64,000 nt of DNA from Argopecten irradians (lineage: Eukaryota > Mollusca > Bivalvia > Pectinida > Pectinidae): assembly GCF_041381155.1 (NCBI RefSeq), contig NC_091134.1, forward strand, positions 7,616,255 to 7,680,254, read 5' to 3'. Shown here one piece after another: positions 22,562 through 33,252 of the stretch (the stretch's first letter is position 1; every line of letters starts with the position of its first letter). The notes under the pieces were generated by a model. The model was not told where the DNA came from, ran no database searches, and was given only the letters and a program-made list of their open reading frames with translations. Position numbers and translations under genes: made by a program.

Positions 22562-23644
22562 CTAGAAATTGTCATAGACAATTTGGCGGGCTTTTCACTA
22601 TATTTAGTTTACAATACCGTCCTGTAAATAATCTTCAAATTACATAATTGCATGAAAGCTGTAAAACCAACGATAAGTTAGTTATGACCATTTAAACAAT
22701 TTATTTATGATATGTGCATTTGACCCCTGTGAACTTGAATATGGGTCAAGGTCATTCCTAGTATCTGACTTTATAGCCCATCCTCTGGACATCTTATATA
22801 TGAAATATGAAGATCCTAGACCTTTACAGAACTTGAGGAGAAAAGTTTTCAAGTTTATTGTTAAAAACTGGACCTTTAACATTTGACCCTTACCGAAAAC
22901 CGGAAGTTGCCATTTTTTGTAATAACATGTAGAGAGAAAAAGTTTACGCTTAAGATTATCTGCAAAAAATATTATTGGATGAAATCTGTGAAAAGAACTG
23001 TTAGTGAGTTATAAGCATTTTTAAATTTTAAGATATGACGTCATAGCGGCCATTTTGTTTTTTTGATGAAGATGAAAATCATATCAAACGTTAGAGAACA
23101 TTAGAGGGGTCTTTTCTATAGCAATTGCAGACTATATTAGTCATTCAGTTCGACAATATATAATGTTAAACATTTTAGCGGGAATTTAGCAAAGATCAAA
23201 GGAATGTTCAAAATGGCATACAGCATTAACCGGAAGTGCTACCGAAAAATAAAAGACATCAAATTCATCAGAATGACATTCTGCATCGATATGTAAAAAG
23301 AAATTTCGCAAAATAAAAAAAAAAAAAAATAAAAAATTGTGAACTTTGACCTCATAGCGAACTTTTTTGTTTGACCTTTGACCTAATTGCTGTAGCGGAA
23401 TAAAAATTAGTCTTTTATACGATCTACATAAAACATCAAACATATTTGCTGTATCTTAAACGGTTTTTGAGGTATGGCTGTTTTAAAGTTTTTAGGTATG
23501 ACGTCATGGCGGCCATCTTGGATTTTTGACCTACTTAAAAATGTTGCGGTCACCCCTTCAACTCATGCCATACAATATAACAATAAGGCCATTGTCATAC
23601 CTCTTACCATTTTAAAGATCTTTTGGACACAAAAAAAGTGTAGA
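22562..23644 (-). mobile_element. Helitron-like non-autonomous copy 1
   Basis: On the minus strand the unit ends in the hairpin AAATTGTC-TAT-GACAATTT followed directly by CTAG, with T outside. This is the Helitron 3' pattern. The proposed 5' end is TCTACACTTTT at 23644, which starts with TC, but the base outside is T rather than the expected A. The body shares long blocks with 23664-25200, including GTGAACTTTGACCTC, ATGACGTCAT and GGCGGCCAT. It contains no Rep/helicase frame. Confidence 0.55.
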
Positions 23645-23663
23645 ATAATAATAATAATAATAA

Positions 23664-25200
23664 CTAGAAATTGTCATAGACAATTTGGCGGGCTTTTCAC
23701 TATATTTAGTTTACAATACCGTCATTGCCAGGTAAGTTAAGAACTAGGTAATGCATGGGTTTTGAAGTTGTAACCAATAAATGACCTTGACTTTCAGCCC
23801 CGAATAAAAATGTTTTAGTGAAGATCTGCATGAAGTTTGATCAGCCGAAGAGAACTCTCATCTTAATCCAATTCATATTTCCAAATTCGTTCGAGCAAAT
23901 GATAACGTGATCGAATGCGCCTTAACGTCATCTGACTTGCGGTGTTGTTAAGTATATATACCCCGGTATGTATATTTAAACTCTGGACCCCTGTGACCTT
24001 GAACGTATGAAGACTCTTGTCATTTTGGTTATTGTTGAGTAATTTCGACTTGCTTACCAACATATGAACAAGAACTTATAAAGAAATACTGTATACTGTT
24101 ACATAGGTTTTCAGGGGGAGTTATCTTTCTTTGCGCAGATTAAGTTTGATCAGCCGAAGAGAACTCTCATCTAATCCAATTAATATTTCCAAATTCGTTC
24201 GAGCAAAAGATAACGAGATCGAATGCACCTTAACGTCATCTGACTTGCGGTGTTGTTAAGTATATATACCCCGGTATGTATATTTAAACTCTGGACCCCT
24301 GTGACCTTGAACGTATGAAGACTCTTGTTATTTTGGTTATTGTTGAGTCATTTAAAGATTTGAACATATATTACTCATGTGACCTTGAATATGGGTCAAG
24401 GTCATTCCTAATATCTGACTTCATAGCCCATCCCCTGGACATCTTATATATGAAATATGAAGATCATAGACCTTACAAAACTTCAGGAGAAAAGTTTTCA
24501 AGTTTATTGTTAAAAACAGGAACTTTAACATTTGACCCTTACCGAAAACCGGAAGTTGCCATTTTTTGTAATAACATGTAGAGAGAAAAAGTTTACGCTT
24601 AAGATTATCTACAAAAAATATTATTGGATGAACTCTGTGAAAAGAACTGTTAGTGAGTTATAAGCATTTTTAAATTTTAAGATATGACGTCATAGCGGCC
24701 ATTTTGTTTTTTTGATGAAGATGAAAATCATATCAAACGTTAGAGAACATTAGAGGGGTCTTTTCTATAGCAATTGTAGACTATATTAGTCATTCAGTTC
24801 GACAATATATAATGTTAAACATTTTGGCGGGAATTTCGCAAAGATCAAAGGAATGTTCAAAATGGCATACAGCATTAATCGGAAGTGCTACCGAAAAATA
24901 AAAGACACCAAATTCATCAGAATGACATTCTGCATCGATATGTAAAAAGAAATTTCGCAAAATCAAAAAAATAAAAATTCGTGAACTTTGACCTCATAGC
25001 GAACTTTTTTGTTTGACCTTTGACCTTATTGCTATAATTGAATAAAAATTAGTCTTTTATACGATCTACATAAAACATCAAAAATATTTGCTGTATCTTA
25101 AACGGTTTTTGAGTTATGGCTGTTTTAAACGTATTAGGTAAGACGTCATGGGACGGCCATCATGGGATTTTAGACACTACTTTAAAAATGTTTGGCTGTG
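23664..25200 (-). mobile_element. Helitron-like non-autonomous copy 2
   Basis: Begins 19 bp from copy 1 with the identical hairpin and CTAG, separated by a TAA trinucleotide run. It is longer because of an internal tandem duplication of about 309 bp (AAGTTTGATCAGCC at 23833 and 24142). Similarity to copy 1 fades near 25,200, so the 5' end is not defined. No coding sequence. Confidence 0.5.
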
Positions 25201-25214
25201 TCAACCCTTCTAAC

Positions 25215-25441
25215 TCTATGCGATCACAGTCCCCCTACCGCTCACTCCACTACTTTCTTGCTTTACCTCTGTCTCCCAGTCATAAAACTCAGTACTATAC
25301 ATTAATATCTCTCCAAATCTTATTTATGAATGTGTGCAGATCAATGAAGTCTTGTTTGATACTTATATATGTTACTTCACATTGTATATATATGTATAGT
25401 ATTGATGAAATGCCTTTTGAAAATAAAAATTAAAAAAAAAA
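25215..25441 (+). mobile_element. LINE 3' UTR and poly(A) tail, plus strand
   Basis: Unique sequence ending GAAATGCCTTTTGAAAATAA then an A-rich tail, of the form seen at 3' ends of non-LTR retrotransposons. No ORF of this element is present, so it is severely 5'-truncated. It meets the tail of the minus-strand LINE head-on at about 25,441. Confidence 0.45.
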
Positions 25442-26585
25442 TTATTAGAGTGTCACACATTTTTCAAACATACAATAAAATATATTTGAATTAAATTGTC
25501 CAGTCTAAAAGACTTACGAGACACTGTTAAAAATATAAACATTAGATATAGTACACGTTATAGCTTTGACAATATGTACATGTAACTAAAAAGAAATTGA
25601 ACGTCTTTTCATTAAAAAACTGAATTTAGAACTAGCTAAACTCGACTGCATTTCACTGTTTGACATCAAGAAATAAAACTTTTCATCAGAACTATACTTT
25701 AAAAAGTCATTATTGATACTATTAGCTCTGTTAAAAAGTCTTTTTCGTTCTTCATTATAAAAGGTACAGTCGCATAAAAAATGTGATTCAGTTTCTATTT
25801 TGTTAAAATCACAATATTTACACAGTCTTTTTTGTAGAGGAGTCACTTGGTTCGTGAAGCGACCTGTCTCTATATGCAGTGGTAAACTGTAAATACATGT
25901 GATTCTATAACAAATGGTCCATGAAAAAAATTCGATACATCGAGAACTTCGATTCATAAAACTTCGATTCATTAATGGGTTAGTTAGTAATGTTGTATAG
26001 TGAAGAAATTCGGGACCAGACGAAAAGTTCGATACAGCGAGAAATTCGATTCATCGGAGTTCGAATCATCGAGGTTTGACTGAATATCAGGAATTTTTAT
26101 TAATAAATTAAATTTGACATCACTATCACAGTTTTTAAAATGATCACAGTTACTCATTGGAAGAAACAGATTCATTCGCAAGTCGCTTTCTAATTCATTA
26201 CCACGAAAAGGACATAATCTTTCATTTAGAGGAATCGAAGGTCTGCTATATCTTTAGAGGCACACATCGCAGTTTGGTTAGAGCTGTACGGTAAGCTCCA
26301 GGAATGTATGTTTTAATGTAATGTTCTGGTCTTAGGTCCTTCTTAAACATTCTATATGTTCTTAACTTGTTCCTGTTAGGATTCCTACGATCGTTCCACA
26401 ATTGCCCAAACCACTCGCTTTCGTTTTTCTGCCAAATGTTGGATTTTATTTCATTCATGGCATGTTGCATTGGCCTGTGCCCGGATTCCAAAATCAAACG
26501 AATACCATATTGATCACCCAGTCTCAGTGCTCTCGCGTCCCTTGAATTTCGTCTACAATCTAGCAATCTCCCATAATTCACGTAA
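25442..26585 (-). pseudogene. Non-LTR retrotransposon (LINE), C-terminal remnants and 3' UTR
   Basis: Three minus-strand frames carry fragments of a LINE polyprotein C-terminus. At 26581-26246 the sequence ends NKLRTYRMFKKDLRPEHYIK followed by YRTALTKLRC. At about 26230-26090 it has PLNERLCPFRGNEL. At 25972-25586 it has LHIETGRFTNQ, RLCKYC and ESHFLCDC, a Cys/His-rich end typical of many molluscan LINEs, where such a motif follows the RT domain. The RT catalytic region itself is absent. The last fragment repeats the type of motif in the middle one, so two overlapping remnants or an internal duplication may be present. The 3' UTR includes GTGTGACACTCTAATAA before the tail at about 25442. Frameshifts and stops make it a dead copy. 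Confidence 0.65.
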
Positions 26586-26910
26586 TTAACATGACATCAT
26601 AAACACAACACCTCCAGACGTTGTTTGCTAAAGGTAAAACCATCCCATGTCACCAATGACTCCGATATTATATGTGTGTTTTGTAGCACCAGTGGCGTAG
26701 GAAGATGAAACGTCATGGAGGGCAAAGATCCTCAATATTTTGTAACAACCCCCCCCGCCGCACCTACAGGAGGAGATTAATTCAACTCCCAACCATGTAT
26801 GCTTTATATCCATTTTTCATATATCACTAAATTTAATCCTTGTACACATTTATAGACAATGGACTCGCTAAAAGGAAATTAACGAATACGCAAATTGGCC
26901 AAATTAGCGT

Positions 26911-27225
26911 GTGAGCGTCGAAGGTGCGAGATTTTGGTGTTTTATTAGGGGTCTGAGGGTGACCCCCGGGATGAGTTTTATGTATTTTGATAATTTTGCG
27001 ATCGCCCGAAAGCGCGAGATTTTGGTGTTTTGGGGGTCCGGGGGTCTCCCCTGGGAAAAAATTACGATTTAGAATGGCTTAGATGAGTTTTACGATGCAT
27101 TTTGATGTATTTGCGAGCGCCCAAAGGCGCGAGAATTTGGTGTTAGGGGGGTCCGGGGGTCTCCCCCGGGAAAAAAATTACGATTTAGAATGGCTGAGAT
27201 GAGTTTTACGATAAATTTTAATGAT
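26911..27225. repeat. Tandem repeat of about 110-120 bp, three units
   Basis: Units share CGCGAGA(T/A)TTTGGTGTT, GGTCTCCCC(C/T)GGGA and TTAGAATGGCT(T/G)AGATG. The first unit is the most divergent. Confidence 0.8.
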
Positions 27226-27685
27226 TATAAAGCGTTCTTAACATGGTAATTTTTCGATTTAAAGCTACCTGCATTTAGAAATGATAATTGTGTCGTCATA
27301 ACATTATGCAACCCTACTCGATCTGAATATACCGGGTTCACACCATCGGCACATTGTTGTGTAACATAAAAAAATGAATTAATTGTCTCGCTAAGACATA
27401 TAAACAAATTGATCTTTTAAGAGACATTTTTTTAAATAGTACATAGAATCCCTTGATGGACATTTTTAGTCTAGTTTGTGTGTATTGAATTTTTACTATT
27501 TAAGGTTTGACATTATGTGCTTGAACGTTTTAAGAAATGCGCCGCGCAGCGGAAAATTTTCTAGAATGAAGTACGAAAAATATGCAGGAGGACCCTTTTT
27601 TCTTTCAAATAAGCATTTTTAGAAAATTTCAGTCGGCGAAAATGGGGGGGCAAAAAGACATGTTTGCCCCCCCGTCCTGGGGAAC

Positions 27686-27716
<31 letters not shown>

Positions 27717-27742
27717 TGCCCCCCCCCCCCCCCCCCCCCCCC
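27686..27742. repeat. G27-CAGTTG-C24 homopolymer palindrome
   Basis: A run of 27 G, then CAGTTG, then 24 C. It can fold as a hairpin or G-quadruplex. Length may be an assembly or consensus estimate. Confidence 0.85.
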
Positions 27743-27758
27743 GCTTCCTACGCCCCTG

Positions 27759-30136
27759 TCATAGGATATTAAATCTAGATATATCTGTTTTCGACAGTTA
27801 AATATCTATGAACACGTGTAAAACAAGCAGTCTCAACTGCTATTCCGAGACCGTAAAATGCAATCTTGGTCATCTCAGCCAAAACATAGGGGCACGCAAA
27901 TTATGACAGAAACGTTTACTAGTAATTTGATACATACATGTATGTCATTTAAAAGTATTGGAGACCTTTTGATATGCACGTGTATATCATGACGTTTCAA
28001 GTGGCTGCCCGTATTATTTTTTGTGAAAAAGAATTATACCTATATGTTATAAAACTCGGTTAGCTTTTTTATTGTCATTATTGTTATAGACACTGTATGT
28101 GATATTTAAACGAAAACACATATTTTACCTAAGAAGCCAATGATATATATATATATATATATGTAATGTAAGTATCGGTTAGCTTGTTACTTACATAATA
28201 TATAATAATAATAATAAAAATACTGTTAGAGGTATCTTCATGATTCCAACTGTTCCGAAATCAGAATGATTTTTTTAGTGTTCCAGCAAAATTAATGTAT
28301 TTTATTTTTCTTACTTTTTGAGAAAATCAACTTTTTATGTCGATGCAAAAATTTACTTGGAAGGTCTTTATCACTACGGTGTTGATTCCGGTTGAAAACA
28401 AGCGTTCTGACGCCCTTCGAATTTGCGAATTCAAACTCAACAAAAGTAGCGGAATAATATCAATAAACCAGATATTTTCAACACTAAATATCGAGATTAA
28501 TCAGGCATAGAACTCGATACCAGGTAATAAGAATTTCCTGTAACAGTTGCGATATGAAAATATTGCGATGTGAGTAAATAAATGATTAATTTCTTTATTC
28601 TGATTACCATTTCTAAATTTGACGATTTGATCCCGAACATTCCAATGACGTCACTTTTTAGTCCTCTATATATGAGCCCGAATGATTCGACCTTGCAAGC
28701 TGACGTTTTGAAGGATTGAATAAGCACTCATTTGCGGTATTATGGTGACAATTTGCACTCATATACAGCTTAACATAGTTTTAAATAATGGTGTTACTTT
28801 ATCTTGGAACATTTCATTATTTAAACGTCACTTTGACAAAAAGAAACAGTAGGCATACGTAGGCTACAATGTAAATCTTAATTACAGCGTTTGTGGATAC
28901 AAGGCTTCGTTTAGTAGATGAATTTCATGAAATATTGCACAAAAAACATCATGCTTCTGACACATATAATTAATGAGTTCAATTGAATATGTTTGACATT
29001 GTGTGTAAAAAATCTATTTTGGTCTTTCGCCGTCGAAAACCGATGAACCGCGGTACCACTGGGTTGCGAGCAGCTATCGTGATTTTTTCGTGTTTATTTC
29101 TTCTTATTCATTAAAAAAGCGATCTTTGACTATCTCTGAGTTCAAAAGGTTTCGGCTATAGCATTCATTTCTTTATATTTGAGTTGAATGCATCAAATCG
29201 GATCTGTTCTCGACATCGACTGTGCATTGTATAACATTAGGCCTACACTGTACCTGCAGTCAAGGATTTATAAGTAAGAAGGATTCGTGTCTGTCTCTTT
29301 ACATTACTAAACACCACGCGAGACGCCTATGAACCGGGAATACAAACCGTTTTTCTCAACAAATACTTGTCTTATCGAGTCAAACGAAACACCAATGTAA
29401 AGTTTATTAAATTTCACAACGTTTATAACTTATTTTAAGGACGGCAGATTTAGAGGCTATGTCTTAAACTTTCGTTAAAAAAATACGACAACTCATGAAA
29501 TGACGGCCCGCTTCAGAAAGTAAGACGGTAACCCTCGCACCCGCAAGCTACATCAAAGGCTGCGCCGGCGGATATCAAAGGAAAATCAGCCGTCGCCCAA
29601 CGTCACGGTCAGTGCACAAACACAAAAGCTCCTGCCTTGTACTCCCCCAAAACCCATTGTGACTTATCCTTCTCATATACGTCCTTGCTGCAGTTATCGT
29701 GATTTTTTTCATGCAACTCAGTAGAATTTTACGATGCATACGCAGTAGAAAGATATAATCTAAAAAAGATTGTATTGTACAATTTCTCAATGCATAATAT
29801 AACTTTGATATTCCATGGTATAAAATGAAAACTGTCGTTTTCTCCGTATCAACGTAACACGACCTGTGCTTCGTCTCGGCGAAATCTAGCTCATTCCTCT
29901 CAGGGGGTGTCTTCAACGACGTTCGAGCATATCAGAAAAAATCAATAAAATAACAAAGATTATAAAAATAAAAGATAAAAAAGATTATCGTATACCAGGT
30001 ATATTAAAGAAAACAGCTACATGCACATTACATTTACAATTTTTTATTTTTCCTATAAGGAAATACTCTATCATACAACAATGTTATCTGCTTCTTATAA
30101 AAAAATCACTGTATGTAAAAAAAGCAGATATTAAAT
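27759..30136. other. AT-rich non-coding region
   Basis: 27775-27935 is related in direct orientation to 37533-37690 (CAGATATATCTG(T)TTCGACAGTT, CTCAACTGCTATTCC, AGGGGCACGCAAATTA), a dispersed repeat. A (TA)n run lies at 28141-28163 and TAATAATAATAA near 28,200. The minus-strand frame at 29575-29916 (113 codons) has no recognisable domain. Nothing else supported. Confidence 0.5.
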
Positions 30137-30372
30137 AAAAAGTCTAGCAATAGACAACTTTTTTCACAAGCGCAGATACTGGATTTAAATTTCCCGGCTT
30201 TATTTATCACAATGCGTTTTCATTGGCTAATCGACATCACATGATCGATGACCCCTTTTTCCGAGTGTAAACCCCATAGGGGCCAGATCAAATTTTCAGC
30301 TGACCGCCATCTTTAATTCCTCCAGCCGTTCCAGAAAAACTTCTACACATAGATCACAGAAAACATTTTCAA
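30137..30372 (+). repeat. Split direct repeat A1
   Basis: Near-identical to A2 at 36551-36785, from AAAAAGTCTAGCAATAGACA to AGAAAACATTTTCAA. It differs at only a few positions, including one extra A in an A-run and a C/T change. Confidence 0.9.
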
Positions 30373-30485
30373 ACATCTGTTTCTTTTTCTACGTACAGGA
30401 CACATTGGATTCCTGGTGAGTGAATTCGCTTGAGATATATGCGGTTTGTTTACATGATTGGGTCAAACACGTGTTCCAATGAACC

Positions 30486-31082
30486 ATGTCTGACAGCGTA
30501 ATGGCGTCTCGTAGGAATGTTTTAGTGTTGGGCCATAGCTTTATATCTCGGCTTTCACGTTATGTAAACGAGCTACCATCTCGGTCGAATCTAGGACTTC
30601 AGTATGATTCAGTTAGATTTACTGGGCTTCCTGGCGGTAGTATCAATCGAATCGTAAGAGAATTTTCACGCAGTTATCGCGAGTCACATTTTGACTTGGT
30701 TTGTTTACAGTGCGGGGGCAATGATTTGAGTAGTCCTTCGGCAGACCCAGAGTCGGTTGTTCGGGAGTTGTGTGCATTTGTAGATTGGCTCTTAGATATA
30801 GGTGGTGTTAGAAAGGTTGCAGTTTGTAAGTTATTTTTCCGAGCCTCGACCCGCACTCGTAAAGGGGATGTATCGGTAGAAGTTTACAATGATCGTGTTT
30901 CTCAGGTTAATTCTCTCCTAGCAGAACGTTTGTGTATGCCTCGGGCTATTCTTTGGGACCATAGGCGGTCAATCTGGAATGTATTTCCTCTTTTACATAC
31001 TGACGGGGTTCATCTTCGGGATCAGAAACCCTACTTTCGATCTATTAAAAGTTGTGTGATTTTTGCCCTCGGCTCAGATTAG
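30486..31082 (+). CDS. SGNH/GDSL-type hydrolase ORF of the Ngaro element
   Basis: 198 codons. The fold is recognised from block I VLVLGHSFISRL (nucleophile S18), a glycine-rich block II near G49-G51, block III GGND (N79) and block V DGVH (D173, H176). Together these give the Ser-Asp-His triad and oxyanion residues of SGNH hydrolases, esterase-like enzymes. Ngaro elements have been reported to carry such a hydrolase ORF; its substrate and role in retrotransposition are unknown. Here it is the first ORF, about 1 kb upstream of gag. I chose ATG 30486, next to CCATGTC; a second Met at codon 6 (ATGGCG) is an equally good start. An acceptor-like CTACGTACAG and donor-like CTGGTGAGT lie in the 110 bp upstream. 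The frame is intact. Confidence 0.85.
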   Translation: MSDSVMASRRNVLVLGHSFISRLSRYVNELPSRSNLGLQYDSVRFTGLPGGSINRIVREFSRSYRESHFDLVCLQCGGNDLSSPSADPESVVRELCAFVDWLLDIGGVRKVAVCKLFFRASTRTRKGDVSVEVYNDRVSQVNSLLAERLCMPRAILWDHRRSIWNVFPLLHTDGVHLRDQKPYFRSIKSCVIFALGSD

Positions 31083-31511
31083 ACTTTCAGCTGTCGTTGT
31101 TCATGCGTGTTGATACGAGTTGTCCCCCCTTTCCCAATAGCTTTATTATGCGAAGACTGTCATTTCAATTCAGACAACAATATTTTTTAAATAGCCTTTC
31201 ATAAATTGAATTTCTTGCAAGTTTATGCTTTTCAGTTATTATATATTATTTAGTTTTAATTCTTTTGGAGTCTGTTATAGTATTCTTGGAGCAACTGTAT
31301 AGCAATATTTAGTAAATCAATATAAGCTTATCTATTATTGACTACATTACAAAATACTTTTAAACTGTGTAAAAAAAAAAAAAAAAAAATAGTTGCTTTC
31401 TTTAATAATGTACCGCTTCTCAGGGCCTTGCTTCGGCATATACGCCATATTCTGCTTCGGTAGAGGTGTAAACCCAGAGCTGCTTGTACTATATATGAAG
31501 TTAGTAGATCT

Positions 31512-31760
31512 TGTGAGTCTATGGCTCAGAATTTTGAACGTTTACAATACTAAATGAATTTTGCCCTGCCTTTGGCCGGCTTCATCAGAATAAGATTACT
31601 TGTGAGTCTCTGGCTCAGAATTTTTGAATGTTTACATTATTAAATGAATTTTGCCCTGCCTTTGGCCGGCTTCATCAGAATGGATTACTTGTGAGTCTGA
31701 CTCAATTTGCCTTATATTAATTCTTGAATTTTGCCTTGCCTTTGGCCGGCTACTTGATAT
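31512..31760 (+). repeat. 89-bp tandem repeat, about three units
   Basis: Units begin at 31512, 31601 and 31690 with TGTGAGTCT and contain TTTGCC(C/T)TGCCTTTGGCCGGC. Weaker related words continue to about 31,880. Confidence 0.85.
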
Positions 31761-32017
31761 CTATATTACATTACATAATCGACATTATTGGTTGAAATCA
31801 TATCTTATTTAATAATATGATTTGTGAGTCTCGAGTTTATGATAAGCATTTATGCACCCTACAATATCATTTTACCCTGCCTTTTTCTCATATTATAGCA
31901 ACATTTCTTTTCAAATTTTAGAGATTTGTTGTCAATGTATGGATATTTACCATTGCATTAAATGTTGGGGTGTACATCTGTTAAGTGCTCCTGTATCTTG
32001 TAAATAAGAAGGTGAAG

Positions 32018-32021
<4 letters not shown>

Positions 32022-32061
<40 letters not shown>
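32022..32061 (+). repeat. Poly(A) tract of about 40
   Basis: Uninterrupted A-run 33 nt upstream of the gag start codon, inside the Ngaro element. Confidence 0.8.
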
Positions 32062-32063
<2 letters not shown>

Positions 32064-32094
32064 TTCTGGCTTTCCTTTCTTTATTTCCTAGACC

Positions 32095-33252
32095 ATGCCT
32101 CCCAAGAAGCGCCGGACGGCAGCTACAAATAATGTTCATGCGCCAGAGCCGCAACAACAACAGGCTAACACAGCTTCTGTGCCGGACGCCGATTCAAGGG
32201 ATGTGTCCCAGGAACCTGAAAGGGGGACAACCTCTATAACTGAAGACCGGTTAAAGGCCCTGATGAAGGAGGCCTTTAAAGCAGGCTTACAGGAGGCAAG
32301 GAACCAAACCGGGACAATATCAACTGGCGGTATTGCTGCTAATGCACAGTCCGGCAGTGCCATGCCACAAGACGTAGGACCTCCACTCATGACCTCAAAT
32401 ACCCCAGCCACCTCTAATCATAGTGCGAGTGCTGTCACCGTGGAGGACTCTGTAGGTGGGTTAGATTCGATAATCCTTCCTGCTAATCAACTCGCCAGCA
32501 TGACAACTACTTCTGATGAACTGACTAGTTTTTCAGCCGGGGCTCAGATAACCACCCCACTAGTGGATCTGGTTGATCCTAAAATTAAACAAAACATACT
32601 AATGGGCAAGTTTGTGGACATGAGTTCAATAACAGAAAAGAACACTGACTCTTTACAAATGGTACTGTCTACAGATGACAGTGGAAATACAAACATTCAG
32701 TGGGTACACAAAGACACAACCAACAAACCCCTAACCATCGAAGAATGGACGACGAAATTCTCCATTTATATTGCCGTTTTTTGTTTAAATGATCAGGCAG
32801 CATATCCTCAGCTCCTCAAGTACCAGTCCATGATACGCAATTTAGCATCAAAACCAGCTGATTGGCAATTTTATGACACCAATTTTCGGCGTCTCCGCGC
32901 AAATGCTAATTACTCCCTCCGTTGGGACATGCTTCATCTCGAGCTATGGAATGAAGCTCTCTCCCGTCGTCCGACCTCGGGATCATCGACAAATAAACCG
33001 GGAATATGTCACAAATTTGCTCGCGGCGAGTATTGTGGTGGTTGTCGCTACTCCCATAAATGTGGCATTTGTAATGCCAAACATCCGGTAACGCAATGCC
33101 CAGTTATGGCACATTCCCGTCCACATATACAGACACCCCCGCGTTTTCGGCAAACTTTTCGTCCCCGTCAAAACACCTCCAACCAGCCAAGATTTTTCCC
33201 CCGCGGTAGTGGTTTTGGACCCCAACGCCCTCGACATTACTACCCCTATTAA
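32095..33252 (+). CDS. gag: Ngaro gag-like protein
   Basis: 385 codons. It starts MPPKKRRTA, a basic nuclear-localisation-like N-terminus, followed by a Gln/Ser/Thr-rich low-complexity region (about 15-150) and a middle domain without named motifs. From about residue 303 there is a Cys/His cluster CHKFARGEYCGGCRYSHKC followed by CGICNAKHPVTQC. This is a CCCH-like knuckle plus a CX2CX3HX4C-type knuckle, expected for RNA binding by a nucleocapsid. The C-terminal tail is rich in Arg, Phe and Pro. The reading frame overlaps the start of the RT ORF by 44 nt in another frame. Start choice: the first ATG after the A40 tract, in good context (ACCATGCC). Confidence 0.85.
   Translation: MPPKKRRTAATNNVHAPEPQQQQANTASVPDADSRDVSQEPERGTTSITEDRLKALMKEAFKAGLQEARNQTGTISTGGIAANAQSGSAMPQDVGPPLMTSNTPATSNHSASAVTVEDSVGGLDSIILPANQLASMTTTSDELTSFSAGAQITTPLVDLVDPKIKQNILMGKFVDMSSITEKNTDSLQMVLSTDDSGNTNIQWVHKDTTNKPLTIEEWTTKFSIYIAVFCLNDQAAYPQLLKYQSMIRNLASKPADWQFYDTNFRRLRANANYSLRWDMLHLELWNEALSRRPTSGSSTNKPGICHKFARGEYCGGCRYSHKCGICNAKHPVTQCPVMAHSRPHIQTPPRFRQTFRPRQNTSNQPRFFPRGSGFGPQRPRHYYPY

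Larger units (their letters stand above)
26690..27758. mobile_element. hAT-like non-autonomous element
   Basis: The ends CAGTGGCGTAGGAAG and CTTCCTACGCCCCTG are imperfect inverted repeats of the CAG(T/G)GGCGTAG type common to hAT transposons. An 8-bp target duplication is not visible, so one end may be altered. The interior holds a tandem repeat of about 110-120 bp (26911-27225) and a G27/C24 block. No transposase is present. The fragment bearing one end also has C- and G-rich homopolymers that are often mis-sequenced. Confidence 0.6.
31083..32094 (+). other. Ngaro internal non-coding region
   Basis: About 1 kb between the hydrolase ORF and gag. It holds A19 at 31371-31389, an 89-bp tandem repeat at 31512-31760 and an A40 tract at 32022-32061 directly before gag. 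It may act as a leader for a separate gag-pol transcript, but no promoter motif is clear. Confidence 0.6.

Noticed and set aside
27582..27764. Gly/Pro-rich ORF across the G/C homopolymers
   Set aside because: Created by the G and C runs; no coding support.
29575..29916. 113-codon minus-strand ORF
   Set aside because: No recognisable motif and no supporting splice or context signal; likely chance.
32136..32411. Minus-strand ORF opposite the Ngaro gag
   Set aside because: Shadow of the low-complexity gag coding strand.
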